Assembly: GCF_001540865.1 (NCBI RefSeq)
Contig: NC_033638.1
Span: 10,369,315 to 10,433,314 of the forward strand
DNA from: Ananas comosus
Lineage: Eukaryota; Streptophyta; Magnoliopsida; Poales; Bromeliaceae
Length of the DNA stretch: 64,000 nucleotides
Direction: 5' to 3'
The notes below the pieces were generated by a model that was not told the origin of the DNA, made no database searches, and saw only the letters and a list, made by a program, of their open reading frames with translations. Position 1 is the first letter of the stretch; each line of letters opens with the position of its first letter. Shown here in pieces: positions 1-10,739 of the stretch. The position numbers were made by a program, and so were the translations under genes.

Positions 1-71
1 TGGGGTCATATGTGAAACCCACCAAGCTGCCCCTTGGAAGGAAGATAAAAGAATATTCTAGTAAGCAGTAC

Positions 72-3000
72 CTTATCCTTGGGCTCATCATTTGAACTAT
101 CTTCAGGTTCATCTGTTGAGGATGACATCTGCACTTCCTCAGCTGGCAATGCTTTGTTAAGCTTTCTCCTATCGTCCTCCTCTTTTAATTGCTTAAACCT
201 GCTTTCATCACAAGGGTCATTAGTGAAGTTCTCAAAATAGCTATAAAAGTCATAAGAATTCTACACAATGAAATAATAACCTTTCACCAGTCCTTGCAGG
301 TTGGGAGGTAGAACGTTTCGCACGCCCTGCGCTAATGATTCCACCTCCATCCTCACTAACAACAGGTTTTGCCCCACCTAATTTCCTCAGCCATAACTGC
401 TGAGCTGTGCTGAGAATATTGTTTGTAAACCTACAAAACGTATGTAGTTAACTCAACAGGTGGGGATGTAACAACTCATGCGGCAAATTAAATTCTCAAT
501 CTTCACGGCATTGAATTTTCTGCTTTATTGTGCAGTTAACACAAAGCAAAGACTGAAAGTTTATGCTCACATATCACAATAGTTGCAAGAGACAGCATTA
601 TATTTGTGTTTATAAGATTAAATAAAATTGAAAACATGGAATCTTATGTATCCATAAAGAGATGCCTCAGAGAAATATAAGAAACGGGGAGGTTGAGTAT
701 GCCAGGTACAAACGTATAGCAGTCACTAAAAGAAAATGGTAGAGCTACGAACCAATAAATTGACAATCCTGATGGAACCGACAAAGAGAAATAACCAATC
801 ATAAGAGGGAGAAACTTGAAAACAAGAAGAGAGTTCTTTGCAGCTGGATCATCACTCTGCAATTAGATGCCATTAAATTTCAAAGCTCAACCAGTAATAA
901 GTGGCCAAAAAAAAAGGAAGCAGATAACATGGGGTGCAGTAAAAAATGGTATCCACCTGCGGTGGTTTCATAATCTCCATAGAAACATATTGACTAACAA
1001 CAAGAAGAACGGGTAAAACAAGGTATGCTGCAGTGTCAGACCACCCTAAGGGCGGATGTCCGTCCTGCACATAATATGTCAGAATCAGCGACTCATGATA
1101 TTGACAGTGAGTAAAAGTTTTTCTGATAATCTTTTTTTTTTTTGGTGGTGGATGTACAATCACTTTCAAGAAAATAAAAAGATAGGAAAATGAATAAAAT
1201 AAAAAAGGGTAAAGACAGCATGCTTTTTATACTGTATGAGGCAGTTTGCTTTAGGAATAGATTTAATGGGGATAACTTTTCTTCTTCCAGTTATTCTGCT
1301 ATCACAGGATAAGCAAGTACAAAGCCAATTTCAAGTTTGATTTGACATTAGAATCGTACATGCAGTGATTGCACGGATATTGTGATGACTATGGGGATAA
1401 GTGAGACAAAGTTTGGGACAGCAGTCTCAGGAAGACCTGGAATAGTTGTTCCCGCATTATCCTATAATAAAAGGCTTCGGCAGGAACAACTATCCTGAGT
1501 CCTGACCAATTTTCGTGGATTGTATATGTTTGTCTCTGGAGCAAGGATACTCAATTACCACAAAAGGAATGAGCCAGGAAATCCCCGATCCACTTTGCCG
1601 AGCAGCTATTGTTGTCGGACCTCCCAAAGATGGAATCCAGAAAAATCCTTCCGTCAGCAACCCCTTCAATAAAGTAACTAGAACAAGTCAGCACAAACAA
1701 TTAGAAACCAAAAATGATATAGATTATAGAAGAATGAGATATCCACGAACCTCATTTGCCACATTTGAGAGAGCTTGGTACAAACCAATCCATACAGGAA
1801 TAGTAGCCAAAGTTGGGAAACATCCTGTCGAACGCATACAGACAGCTTTAGCCGAGAAAGATTTATAACCATGCACGCAAAAAAAAAAAAAAAAACTTTT
1901 TGAGATTAAGTCCAGCAAATTGGGCATAGATTGGAAAGCAACCTGCTAACGGATTCACTCCAGCTTGCTTATACAAACGGGCAGTCTCCAGTTGTATTCT
2001 TTCCTGAAGAGCATAAGGGGAAACAAAATATTAGGATACTGCTAATTAAATTGGGCGACATTAACTTTTCTAAATAGCTACCAGCCCTTTTTTGGATATT
2101 ATAACTATAGTGGACATAAGAAACCGGAATAAACCTGATTGCCTTTGTATCTCTCTTGAATTGCCTTGATCTTTGGTTGCAAATTTTGCATTGCCAGGGT
2201 CGACTCTACCTGCATAACAAAGAAATTGTGGCAATAAGCACTTGGAACGTGTGGACTGCTTGCAAAAAAAAAACATTCTTTAGAATTCACAAGAAAACAA
2301 TATTCAGGAATAGACAAATAAAAAAGCAAATTGAACGACCAATAAATAGCGGGCACATCTAGTCGTTTGAATCCTAAGTTTCAAGACAATATGAACTAAT
2401 AATAGAATATGAGATGTCGCTATTGTTGGTACATAGCTGAGCTCTAGATACAATAAGCGGTTAAGATGGAAAATCCAAGAAATTTCTTTATGTGAAACAA
2501 TGACATAGTTACTGACCTGCTTCTTGGTCAAAGGAAGAGTTGCAATCTTTACAATGACAGTGAGAAGAATAATGGCGAAACCATAAGCATATGGCACATG
2601 TAAAGCTGAAAGACCATCCTTTAGCACCTGCATTCATGAACCATATTGTATTAGCCTTCAACATTTAATGCATAGAGTTTTTTTCCCAAGTAAGTCTGCA
2701 ACAGTTGCCTTTTGAATTAAGTAATGGCGTCTTAAAATGTAATGCTGAACACGGCCTCAATGTGAAGATTTGTCTTTTGATTTATCAATTATGGATGATA
2801 GTAAAGCGCGAATCTGATATATCAGACTCACTATATAAAACCACGAATCTGACTTCCAGTTACGCTCATGTAAAAGAAATATGATTGCATCATATGTGTT
2901 TAGCTTAAACACCAACTTATACTAAAGTATCAACCCAAGACATGGACGAAGACAGAAATTTTCAGAACAGGTAAAAAATACAAACTTTTTGATCATCCAA

Positions 3001-3414
3001 TAGTGCTTAATTCCCAAATTGTACAGCACAATAAAATCACCAGTATCGGAGTTAGAAGCAAAATATGAAAGAGTATACCTTGAGAACCACTTCCATGGTT
3101 TCTGATATGAACCCGAACCACCCACCGTTCTTCTGAACCGCCGCGGTAGCATCGGCCCCCGAAGAAGAAGGGTCGGCGACAACAGCTGCATCGGCGAGCG
3201 TATACAAGAGCCCCTCGGCTCTAGCCACAATTCCATGGAAATCCACAAAGGAATCGAGGGATTGGAGCGGGGGGACCTCGTGGAAGCTGAGTTTTACCCT
3301 GGTGTCGACCCTCCGAGGTTTGTATAGAGGAAATCCGCGTCGGCCATGGCGAGGGAGGGGAGGGAGGGGAGCGGAGAGGAAAGAGGATGGGGAGAAGATT
3401 AGGGATTTCGCCAT
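72..3414 (-). CDS. ALB3: ALBINO3-like thylakoid membrane insertase (YidC/Oxa1/Alb3 family), 3' end outside the window
   Basis: Ten exons are visible, read 3414-3079, 2627-2517, 2209-2135, 2003-1943, 1824-1751, 1663-1559, 1064-957, 856-753, 430-281 and 198-72. All have GT-AG borders and phases that agree, giving 417 residues so far. The last donor (GT at 71-70) leads into an intron running off the left edge, so the final residues are missing. Residues 1 to about 60 are rich in Ser, Pro and Arg, as in a chloroplast transit peptide. The Oxa1-like core follows (YAYGFAIILLTVIVK, then PTLATIPVWIGLYQALSNVANE, then YLVLPVLLVVSQYVSMEIMKPP, then FKFLPLMIGYFSLSVPSGLSIYW), giving about five hydrophobic segments. 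After it comes a charged tail (RFKQLKEEDRRKLNKALPAEE...). In the known family, ALB3 inserts light-harvesting proteins into thylakoids with cpSRP/cpFtsY, and its C-terminal tail contacts cpSRP43. Family members are about 440-460 aa, so roughly 30-50 residues should lie outside. The start is the first ATG, before the transit peptide. Confidence 0.93.
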
Positions 3415-3727
3415 GGATTAGGGTTTCCTCGGTTCGGAGCAGAGGTGGGGTGCTAAGGGCTCATAGGGAGAGGGGTAAGAGGGGAACGCGGGGGACGACG
3501 ACGACGAGAGTTGCCGAGCGGAGTGAGTGGAGGCGAAGAGGATAGAGAAAGAGGTGGCCACCAAATAAATAATAAATTGTTATTATCCGCCAATCGCGAT
3601 TCGGCATATTAAATCCTCGGCGCGCCTATCCGAATACATTACGACCAAACAAAGCAGTTTTTTTATAAGACTAAGGATTAAATTATCCTTTTTTTTTAAA
3701 AAAAAATGTTCAATAAAAAATTTTAAG

Positions 3728-3821
3728 AACTAAAAATGAAACTCAACTATCAACAAATCAACCTTTTTTTCACCAACTAAAAATGAAACTCAACCATCAA
3801 CAAATCAACCTTTTTTTCACC
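3728..3821. repeat. 47-bp tandem duplication in the ALB3/HSP70 intergenic region
   Basis: Two adjacent 47-bp units (3728-3774 and 3775-3821) are identical except for one t/c change. Each starts aactaaaaatgaaactcaac and ends with a T-run and cacc. A simple local duplication with no known function. Confidence 0.85.
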
Positions 3822-4055
3822 CAAAAAAATAAAAATTGAAAAAAGAAAGTAAAAAAGAAATATTGGGCCTCTAATAGAGTTGGGCTGCGCTGGACCTACC
3901 TCTGATGGGCTTTTGGACAAAAAGGATACGTACCGGGCCTTATGCGTTATTTTCCACATGTAAGGGGTTTCAATAGTTAACTTGGTAGGCCTTAACTATT
4001 AAGCCCACGGACCTTATTAGCCCACGAGACACGAGAAGCGATGCACTGGTAACGT

Positions 4056-4063
4056 GAAGCTTC
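4056..4063. promoter_or_regulatory. Upstream heat-shock-element-like GAAgcTTC
   Basis: A GAA-nn-TTC dyad (GAAGCTTC) lies about 185 bp upstream of the HSP70 TATA box. A looser TTCtaGAG match lies near 4129-4136. These are weaker than the trimer at 4218-4230 and could be chance matches. Confidence 0.4.
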
Positions 4064-4217
4064 TCAAAGCTGCTTGAGCCAACGAGGTTCGTGACATGGA
4101 GAGTGACCGTTACAGAAGCAATTGAGTGTTCTAGAGAACTCGAGCACATCGGCGAATCATCCATCACCGTCGCCCCCGCGCACCGTCGGCCGATCCAACG
4201 GCTGATACGCCCCCATC

Positions 4218-4230
4218 GAAGTTTCCCGAA
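4218..4230 (+). promoter_or_regulatory. Perfect heat-shock element (GAAgtTTCccGAA)
   Basis: GAA at 4218-4220, TTC at 4223-4225 and GAA at 4228-4230 form an uninterrupted nGAAnnTTCnnGAAn trimer, the canonical HSF binding site. A further GAA lies just 3' (4234-4236). The array sits 16 bp upstream of the TATA box, the usual proximal position in plant heat-shock genes. Heat induction is inferred, not shown. Confidence 0.8.
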
Positions 4231-4246
4231 ACTGAAATCCCCACTG

Positions 4247-4254
4247 TATAAAAT
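4247..4254 (+). promoter_or_regulatory. TATA box of the first HSP70 gene
   Basis: TATAAAAT, 209 bp upstream of the ATG and just 3' of the perfect heat-shock element. Predicted transcription start about 4275-4285, giving a leader of roughly 175 nt. Confidence 0.75.
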
Positions 4255-4455
4255 CCCTCCCTCTCTACCTCCTTTCTTCCCATCCTCACCAAAAGCAAGC
4301 AATTGAAATTAAACATACTCTCTCTTCGTTGCAACTCAAACGCCATTCGCGCTCTCCAAAGCGAAAGCTCTCTCTTTCTACTACTACCACTACTGCTACT
4401 ACTACTGCAACTTCGTCTTCTTCGTTGCGATAAGCTTTTCTGAGTTCTGAGATCC

Positions 4456-6624
4456 ATGGCGAGCAAGGGTAAGGGCGAGGGACCGGCGATCGGGATCGAC
4501 CTCGGCACCACCTACTCGTGCGTGGGGGTGTGGCAGCACGATCGCGTGGAGATCATCGCCAACGACCAGGGGAATCGCACCACCCCGTCCTATGTCGCCT
4601 TCACCGACACCGAGCGCCTCATCGGCGACGCCGCGAAGAACCAGGTCGCCATGAACCCCACCAACACCGTCTTCGGTGAGTAGTCCTCCTCCTCCTCCTC
4701 CTCCTCCTCCTTCTCCGAGTGGCATTTAGCTCCTTCGCTAGGGTTTTGAATCTAATTACGTATTATGCATGGCATGCCGAGCCTACTAGCTACTGCATGC
4801 CGAGCATTTTAATTAATTTGTGTTTTGTTACAGCAGGAATAATTTTAATTGTGATTCTGACGACTGGGTGGTGCGATCGATGTTTTTGCATGCGCAGATG
4901 CGAAGCGGCTGATCGGGCGGAGGTTCAGCGACCCGTCGGTGCAGAGCGACATGAAGCTGTGGCCGTTCAAGGTGGTGGCGGGGCCGGGCGACAAGCCGAT
5001 GATCGTGGTGCGGTACAAGGGCGAGGAGAAGCAGTTCTCGCCGGAGGAGATCTCGTCGATGGTGCTGACGAAGATGAAGGAGATCGCGGAGGCGTTCCTG
5101 GGCACGACGGTGAAGAACGCGGTGATCACGGTGCCGGCCTACTTCAACGACTCGCAGCGGCAGGCGACGAAGGACGCGGGCGTGATCGCGGGGCTGAACG
5201 TGATGCGCATCATCAACGAGCCGACGGCGGCGGCCATCGCGTACGGGCTGGACAAGAAGGCGAGCAAGGCCGGGGAGAAGAACGTGCTGATCTTCGACCT
5301 GGGCGGCGGCACCTTCGACGTGTCCATCCTGACGATCGAGGAGGGCATCTTCGAGGTGAAGGCGACCGCGGGGGACACCCACCTGGGCGGCGAGGACTTC
5401 GACAACCGCATGGTGAACCACTTCGTCCAGGAGTTCAAGCGCAAGCACAAGAAGGACATCAGCGGCAACCCCAGGGCGCTGCGGCGCCTGCGCACCGCGT
5501 GCGAGCGGGCCAAGCGCACGCTCTCGTCCACCACGCAGACCACCATCGAGATCGACTCGCTCTACGAGGGGATCGACTTCTACGCCACCATCACCCGCGC
5601 CCGCTTCGAGGAGCTGAACATGGACCTCTTCCGCCGCTGCATGGAGCCCGTCGAGAAGTGCCTGCGCGACGCCAAGATGGACAAGAGCGACATCCACGAC
5701 GTCGTCCTCGTCGGCGGCTCCACCCGCATCCCCAAGGTGCAGCAGCTCCTGCAGGACTTGTTCAACGGCAAGGAGCTCTGCAAGAGCATCAACCCCGACG
5801 AGGCCGTCGCCTACGGGGCCGCCGTCCAGGCCGCCATCCTCAGCGGCGAGGGCAACGAGAAGGTGCAGGACCTGCTCCTCCTCGACGTCACGCCGCTCTC
5901 CCTCGGCCTCGAGACCGCCGGCGGCGTCATGACCGTCCTCATCCCCAGGAACACCACCATCCCCACCAAGAAGGAGCAGATCTTCTCCACCTACTCCGAC
6001 AACCAGCCCGGCGTCCTCATCCAGGTCTACGAGGGCGAGAGGGCCAGGACCAAGGACAACAACCTCCTCGGCAAGTTCGAGCTCACCGGCATCCCCCCGG
6101 CCCCCAGGGGCGTGCCGCAGATCAACGTCTGCTTCGACATCGACGCCAACGGCATCCTCAACGTCACCGCGGAGGACAAGACCACGGGCCACAAGAACAA
6201 GATCACCATCACCAACGACAAGGGGCGGCTCAGCAAAGAGGAGATCGAGAGGATGGTCCAGGAGGCGGAGAAGTACAAGGAGGACGACGAGCAGCACAAG
6301 AAGAAGGTCGACGCCAAGAACGCGCTGGAGAACTACGCCTACAACATGAGGAACACCATCAGGGACGAGAAGATCGCCGGGAAGCTCAACCCGGCCGACA
6401 AGAAGAAGATCGAGGACGCCATCGACGAGGCTATGAAATGGCTCGACGGGAATCAGCTGGCCGAGGCCGACGAGTTTGAGGACAAGATGAAGGAGCTCGA
6501 GAACCTGTGCAATCCGATCATCGCGAAGATGTATCAGGGAGGCGCGCCTACCGGAATGGACGAAGATGTGCCGAGCGGCGGGGCTGCTGCCGGTGCGGGG
6601 CCTAAAATCGAGGAAGTTGACTAA
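4456..6624 (+). CDS. HSP70: Cytosolic/nuclear HSP70 chaperone, GC-rich copy
   Basis: Two exons, 4456-4675 and 4898-6624, joined by a 222-bp GT-AG intron (phase 1, after ...NTVFG), encode 648 aa, the normal length for a cytosolic HSP70. The N-terminal ATPase domain has IDLGTTYS (residues 14-21), [12 protein letters not shown] and [13 protein letters not shown]. The linker region DVTPLSLG leads into the substrate-binding domain and lid. The protein ends GPKIEEVD, the cytosolic signature that binds TPR co-chaperones such as HOP and CHIP. There is no transit peptide or HDEL. Third codon positions are overwhelmingly G or C, which opens long spurious reading frames on the other strand and in +2. 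The start is the first ATG after the TATA box. The perfect heat-shock element upstream suggests a heat-inducible member. By eye the protein is almost identical to that encoded at 20709-23877. Confidence 0.97.
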
Positions 6625-6860
6625 GGGGGGGGCGCTGCGGGAAGTGAGTGAAAGTTTGGGGTCCTCCTTTCTCTTCAAGCAAATTAATTAATTAATGTTG
6701 CTGCTTCTGATTGTGTTGTTGGTGGTATAGTTTCTGTGGGATGTTTTATGAGGGGTGTGATTTAGCGTCTAGTTTGCTCTAAGTATGTTGTTACCTTAGC
6801 CGTTATAATACACTTTTTTGCGTCCTCAAGTGTTACAATGTAATAAATACATGATCCTTT
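6625..6860 (+). terminator. 3' UTR and probable poly(A) signal of the first HSP70 gene
   Basis: After the TAA the sequence turns T/G-rich, as plant 3' UTRs do. AATAAA at 6842-6847 is the best polyadenylation signal candidate. The true cleavage site cannot be read from sequence. Confidence 0.45.
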
Positions 6861-9152
6861 CATTTCGATGGGAAGAAAGTGTTTCAAATTCATATCACGT
6901 TGTTTTTCATGATCGCTCTGTTGTGTTCTGCTTATCTGCTCTGTTTTCTTCTGCTTGGAGTAGTGGGGGATGTATATGCTAAAATTGATATCTTCCTGCA
7001 TCTAGCGTTCCATTTGTTTGCGCTCAACGGCCTCGGCGACTGATCCGTAATGCGTCGGTAATTTATGAGAAGACTCCTCCGCGAGCTTTTTGAGTACTCA
7101 TATATGAACTGGGGATGGTGTTGATCATGTGCTACAGAGTTCGTTCAATTAGGAACTAACGGGGAGAATGTTGGAATCCAGTACTCGAGGAGGCCGGGTT
7201 TAGTTTGAGTCAAATATTAACTTAACAGTTTGGATATCAAGAGAGTTAGAAGTTGCAGAGGAATTATGAAAAATTTTGCCAACAATATTTATGGAAAACA
7301 AAATTTAGCACAAAAAATGCCCCCGCAGAATGGTCTCAAGACGGCTCGACGATCTCCATTTTTTATTCTCCTAACATAGTGAGGAAGGATTGGACGCTTT
7401 TCATCTCCAACTCAACAACCGCCAAAGAAAAAAGTCAAAATTTCTCTCCGATGAAACATCTCTCATCACTTGAATCGTCTTTTCGTTGTTTCGCTTGCAC
7501 TCAAAACAGCCCCCGAGTCCAAACAGCAGGCATCACCGAAATAAATAGGAACAAAATGACACTACCCAGTTAACATCAACACCCACATCCATTCTCAGTT
7601 CCCTAGCATAAACCACGAGAATACAAGGCAAGAAATAGCAATTGGTACAGTTACTGAAAGAGAAGGGGAACACATTGATGATCAAAAATACGTTGGAAAA
7701 GCACTACTTAATACAAAGAAATTAGAAAATATGGAGCTTTTAGAAAATTAGTAGATTCAAAAAGTAAAAGAACAAGCCACAGAAGAAATTGAGCACACCA
7801 ATTCGAGCAGGCTACAGCATAGCAACAAGTGAACAACAATCACAATTTGCAGAGAACAGAACAACAGCTTTCCTTGTCGTAACAATCCTCAATAAGACGA
7901 GCAAATAGCATAATATCCCACTAGTCACATCATTTAGTGCAACTTCCACTGGAAAACAAGAATAAGTTCCATCTGCACAAGCAGATGAATAAGAAGACGA
8001 CCGACAATACCAACACAACTAAAAGAAACGCACCCTATACACACACACCCACCCCCCACACACACCTGAACAGAATCAGGCATTAACTTCAATTAAAAAA
8101 GCCAATTCGTGAAACAAGTCACTGCTAGTCAAAATCCATTGACAATAAACCAAAAGATCACACACACGCACACACACACACACACACACGCGCGCGCGAA
8201 TGCAAGCACACGCGCGCGCACACACACACACACAGGAATCAGGCATGAACTTGATAAAACCAGCCTTAAGATGACACAGAGACACACCCACATACGTACC
8301 CACCCACCTACCTGAATAGAACCAGGCATAACCCTTGAGCATCTAATATGCGAATTTGTGAAACAAGTCGCTCCCGGTCAAAATTCATTGACAATAATGA
8401 AAAAGATAGAATTCACACCTGCGCCATACAAAGTTCTTCGATGTAAGCTTAATATAACTTTCATTATCAACTGTGCACATTGTGATCAGGCCCATAACAA
8501 ATCCAACAAATAAACAAAGTGTATAAGCATTATATAATCAAAGTCAAATATGCATTTCTTTATCCTCAGAAATAATAACTTGAAATTGTAGAAGCATTAA
8601 TTTGTTGCCATTCTCCATCAAATAAAAGAGATGCTTTGTTCAAGAATTACCACAGAACAATAGTAAGCCCCCTAACAACGTCAATGAACTACCAATATCT
8701 ATACAATCATCAACTTGTTATATTCTGTAGAAAAGTAAATGGAGGAACCACCAACATATCCATAAGCACTAAAGAAGGTTATAAAAAAAAAAAAAAAATT
8801 AAAAAAAAAAACACTTTGACCACAGAAAGATACTAGGGGGAAGAAAAGTTAACTCTTGAGTATCCATTTCAAAATGTAAAAAGCCAAAGATAGAGAAAAT
8901 GACCCAGCAACGGACTCTGTAGTTTGTACCGGTTTCCTCAAAACTCCCAAATGTGCAACAATTCAATAATCCCAGCATTTGCTCCAACCAATCATAGAAG
9001 CAGTCCGAAGTACTAAGCAAAACTGAGTAGCAAAATAAAGTGCTAATGGTAAAGATGTAGTTTCGTCCATGCATATCATCGTATAGTACAGAGTTAGTAA
9101 TAAATGGAAAGTGGGCCAAGGCAACCTGCCATGCTCGCAAATCACTCCCTTC
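6861..9152. other. Intergenic interval between HSP70 (+) and HSP20-like gene (-)
   Basis: No convincing coding region. Short reading frames here lack recognisable motifs and splice context. The right part (roughly 8800-9152) is probably the 3' UTR of the HSP20-like gene. The only obvious structure is a CA-repeat with a flanking duplication at 8066-8407. Confidence 0.5.
8066..8407. repeat. Imperfect direct repeat flanking a (CA)n/(CG)n microsatellite
   Basis: A segment of about 93 bp at 8066-8158 (ctgaacagaatcaggcatta ... gacaataaaccaaaagat) recurs with changes at 8312-8407 (ctgaatagaaccaggcataa ... gacaataatgaaaaagat). Between them lies a CA repeat with alternating CG patches (about 8158-8236). 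The alternating purine-pyrimidine tract could adopt Z-DNA. Confidence 0.75.
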
Positions 9153-10739
9153 TCAACTCAACAGAAGTTCATTTGATCCAAGATGAGGCGGGCGCATGCA
9201 CACATGAACTTCATGTTCTTCTGGTCCAACACGGTGTTTTGGGACCATAATCTCCAACCCAGTTCCAGATTCATCATAGTACGCCTCCAGTTTAGCATCT
9301 TCTGGGATCCGTGTAGCCAATGGTATCTCCCTAATAAATTCACCTGGAGGGCAATGCTCAGGAGAAGGGTCTGTAAGCTTGAAGGTCCTATCGTGTCTTT
9401 TTATGAAAGGCATTCGAGCTGTACTAACACAAGATATCTTCACTACCCCATGAGTAATTGTGTTTCTCCAAGAAACCTTCAAACTCTGCAGATCAGAGAA
9501 AGGCAGGCTGACCAATATTAAGTAACCCCCATCATCCTCGTATATTGTCTTCGCAGCGGTCACAGGTCCACACGCATGCCTCATCACGCCAGTGAAGTCA
9601 TGCACCCAGGATGGCTCAGAGGCTTGAATATCCATGTCCTGGGCCCCGTCTGAACAAGAATTACTAGCTAAGCAGCAATCTTCCTCCATTGCATGGGGAA
9701 AGAAATCCTTTTTGCGTTTATTACACATGCCAGATGCATCTCCAGTTCCATCCCCAGAAGTATGGCTCAACAGCTGTGTGGATAAGTTGAGGCCAGAGCC
9801 ATTACATAGTTTCTTCTGGTGAAGATGCATGGTGGTTTTTGACGAAGGAGGCTGCCTCTCGAGCTCAAAATCGGTGCTGGGGAGATTCCTCCATGATTCG
9901 AAATCACCTGCTTCAACAGGAATTGAGAAATTAAGCTCCCTTCCTGTGAGCTCCATCCACTTCTTCCGATCGGCTTCTGGGACTACCGACAAATTGGGCG
10001 ACCTCACGATCTCTATACCATGAAGGCATTGCGGGTTAGATAACCCTCTGTAGTGCTTACGCTGCATGCGGTGGGACCGAACAAACCCTTTATCTACGCT
10101 GAACGGGAACTGTGGTTCACCAAGCCGAGAGTGCCCGTTCATGTAACTCCGAAGCTGCATCTTACCAAGAGCATTCTCAGGCCTCTCTTTGAAGACCCAC
10201 ATATACATGTTCTCCATATCATGCTGGACTAAGAACACATCAAGCCGGAGATCGGTTTTCTCAAATCCGGAAACCCCATTAGCATCACGAACAATTTTCC
10301 CCTTGGATTTCTCAACTAAAGCAGGCTTGAAATAGAAATTGAAGAAGAACCACGCGCCCCAGATGCTATCTCCCCTCTTGGCGCACTTCCTGGTAGCAAC
10401 TCCGCTGCCGCTTCCATTGCCGTTGGTTTTGGGGAGGGCGAGGGCGGTATCGGAATCATAGATATGGGCCCCGAGATTAACATCGAACAGGTCGCAAGCA
10501 TCGGAGCCCCACGGACTGTGGGTAGTAGAGGGGTCCGAAGAGAGGGGGAGGTTGATATCCGGCGGGCCCGACAGGATGATCTGCTGCCGTTGAATCAAGA
10601 GATCGTTACCGTTACAGTCGTTGTGAGGGTTGAGGGCCGCAGATTGCGGCGGCGGGCCGGCACCAGCGGGGTCCATGGAGAGGAGGGTGGAAGGGTGGTG
10701 GTTCTCCATGGACAAGGTGGTGAGGAGGGACTCCCCCAT
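9153..10739 (-). CDS. HSP20-like chaperone superfamily protein (alpha-crystallin-fold C-terminus), 528 aa
   Basis: A single uninterrupted reading frame. The first 115 residues are low-complexity (Ser, Pro, Asn, Gly-rich). Residues about 120-290 form a conserved plant-specific module (KRGDSIWGAWFFFNFYFKPA, then DLRLDVFLVQHDMENMYMWV, then KMQLRSYMNGHSRLGEPQFP) that I do not recognise as a named domain. Residues about 397-505 (IYEDDGGYLILVSLPFSDLQ through TGLEIMVPKHR) resemble the HSP20/alpha-crystallin beta-sandwich. Plants have a small family of such proteins with a long N-terminal region, generally annotated 'HSP20-like chaperones superfamily protein'. It is far longer than a classical small heat-shock protein and lacks a clear C-terminal IxI motif, so chaperone activity is not assured. 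There is no signal peptide; cytosolic or nuclear location is likely. A second in-frame ATG 10 codons downstream is possible; I kept the first. Confidence 0.8.
   Translation of the reverse strand: MGESLLTTLSMENHHPSTLLSMDPAGAGPPPQSAALNPHNDCNGNDLLIQRQQIILSGPPDINLPLSSDPSTTHSPWGSDACDLFDVNLGAHIYDSDTALALPKTNGNGSGSGVATRKCAKRGDSIWGAWFFFNFYFKPALVEKSKGKIVRDANGVSGFEKTDLRLDVFLVQHDMENMYMWVFKERPENALGKMQLRSYMNGHSRLGEPQFPFSVDKGFVRSHRMQRKHYRGLSNPQCLHGIEIVRSPNLSVVPEADRKKWMELTGRELNFSIPVEAGDFESWRNLPSTDFELERQPPSSKTTMHLHQKKLCNGSGLNLSTQLLSHTSGDGTGDASGMCNKRKKDFFPHAMEEDCCLASNSCSDGAQDMDIQASEPSWVHDFTGVMRHACGPVTAAKTIYEDDGGYLILVSLPFSDLQSLKVSWRNTITHGVVKISCVSTARMPFIKRHDRTFKLTDPSPEHCPPGEFIREIPLATRIPEDAKLEAYYDESGTGLEIMVPKHRVGPEEHEVHVCMRPPHLGSNELLLS

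Larger units (their letters stand above)
3415..4455. promoter_or_regulatory. Shared intergenic region between divergent ALB3 and HSP70 genes
   Basis: About 1.04 kb separates the two start codons. The left part (3415-3560) is GC-rich and is presumably the ALB3 leader. The middle (3660-3850) is AT-rich with homopolymer runs and a tandem repeat. The right part carries several GGGCC/GCCCA-type motifs (about 3865-4025), heat-shock-element-like GAA/TTC arrays and a TATA box for HSP70. The HSP70 leader has a CTA/CTG triplet-rich stretch near 4380-4410. That it acts in both directions is inferred from gene orientation only. Confidence 0.6.

Noticed and set aside
4719..6479. 586-codon plus-strand frame overlapping HSP70
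   Set aside because: Arg/Gly/His-rich translation of the wrong frame of the GC-rich HSP70 exon; it begins in the intron.
4828..6678. 616-codon open frame on the strand opposite the first HSP70 gene
   Set aside because: It mirrors the HSP70 exon, and its Leu/Val/Asp/Arg-rich composition is what high-GC3 coding sequence gives in antisense. Such antisense frames in HSP70 genes are a known artefact.
7253..7573. 106-codon plus-strand frame downstream of HSP70
   Set aside because: No recognisable motif, AT-rich codon use, no promoter or splice context.
8799..9140. 113-codon minus-strand frame downstream of the HSP20-like stop
   Set aside because: Most likely the 3' UTR of that gene; no family resemblance.
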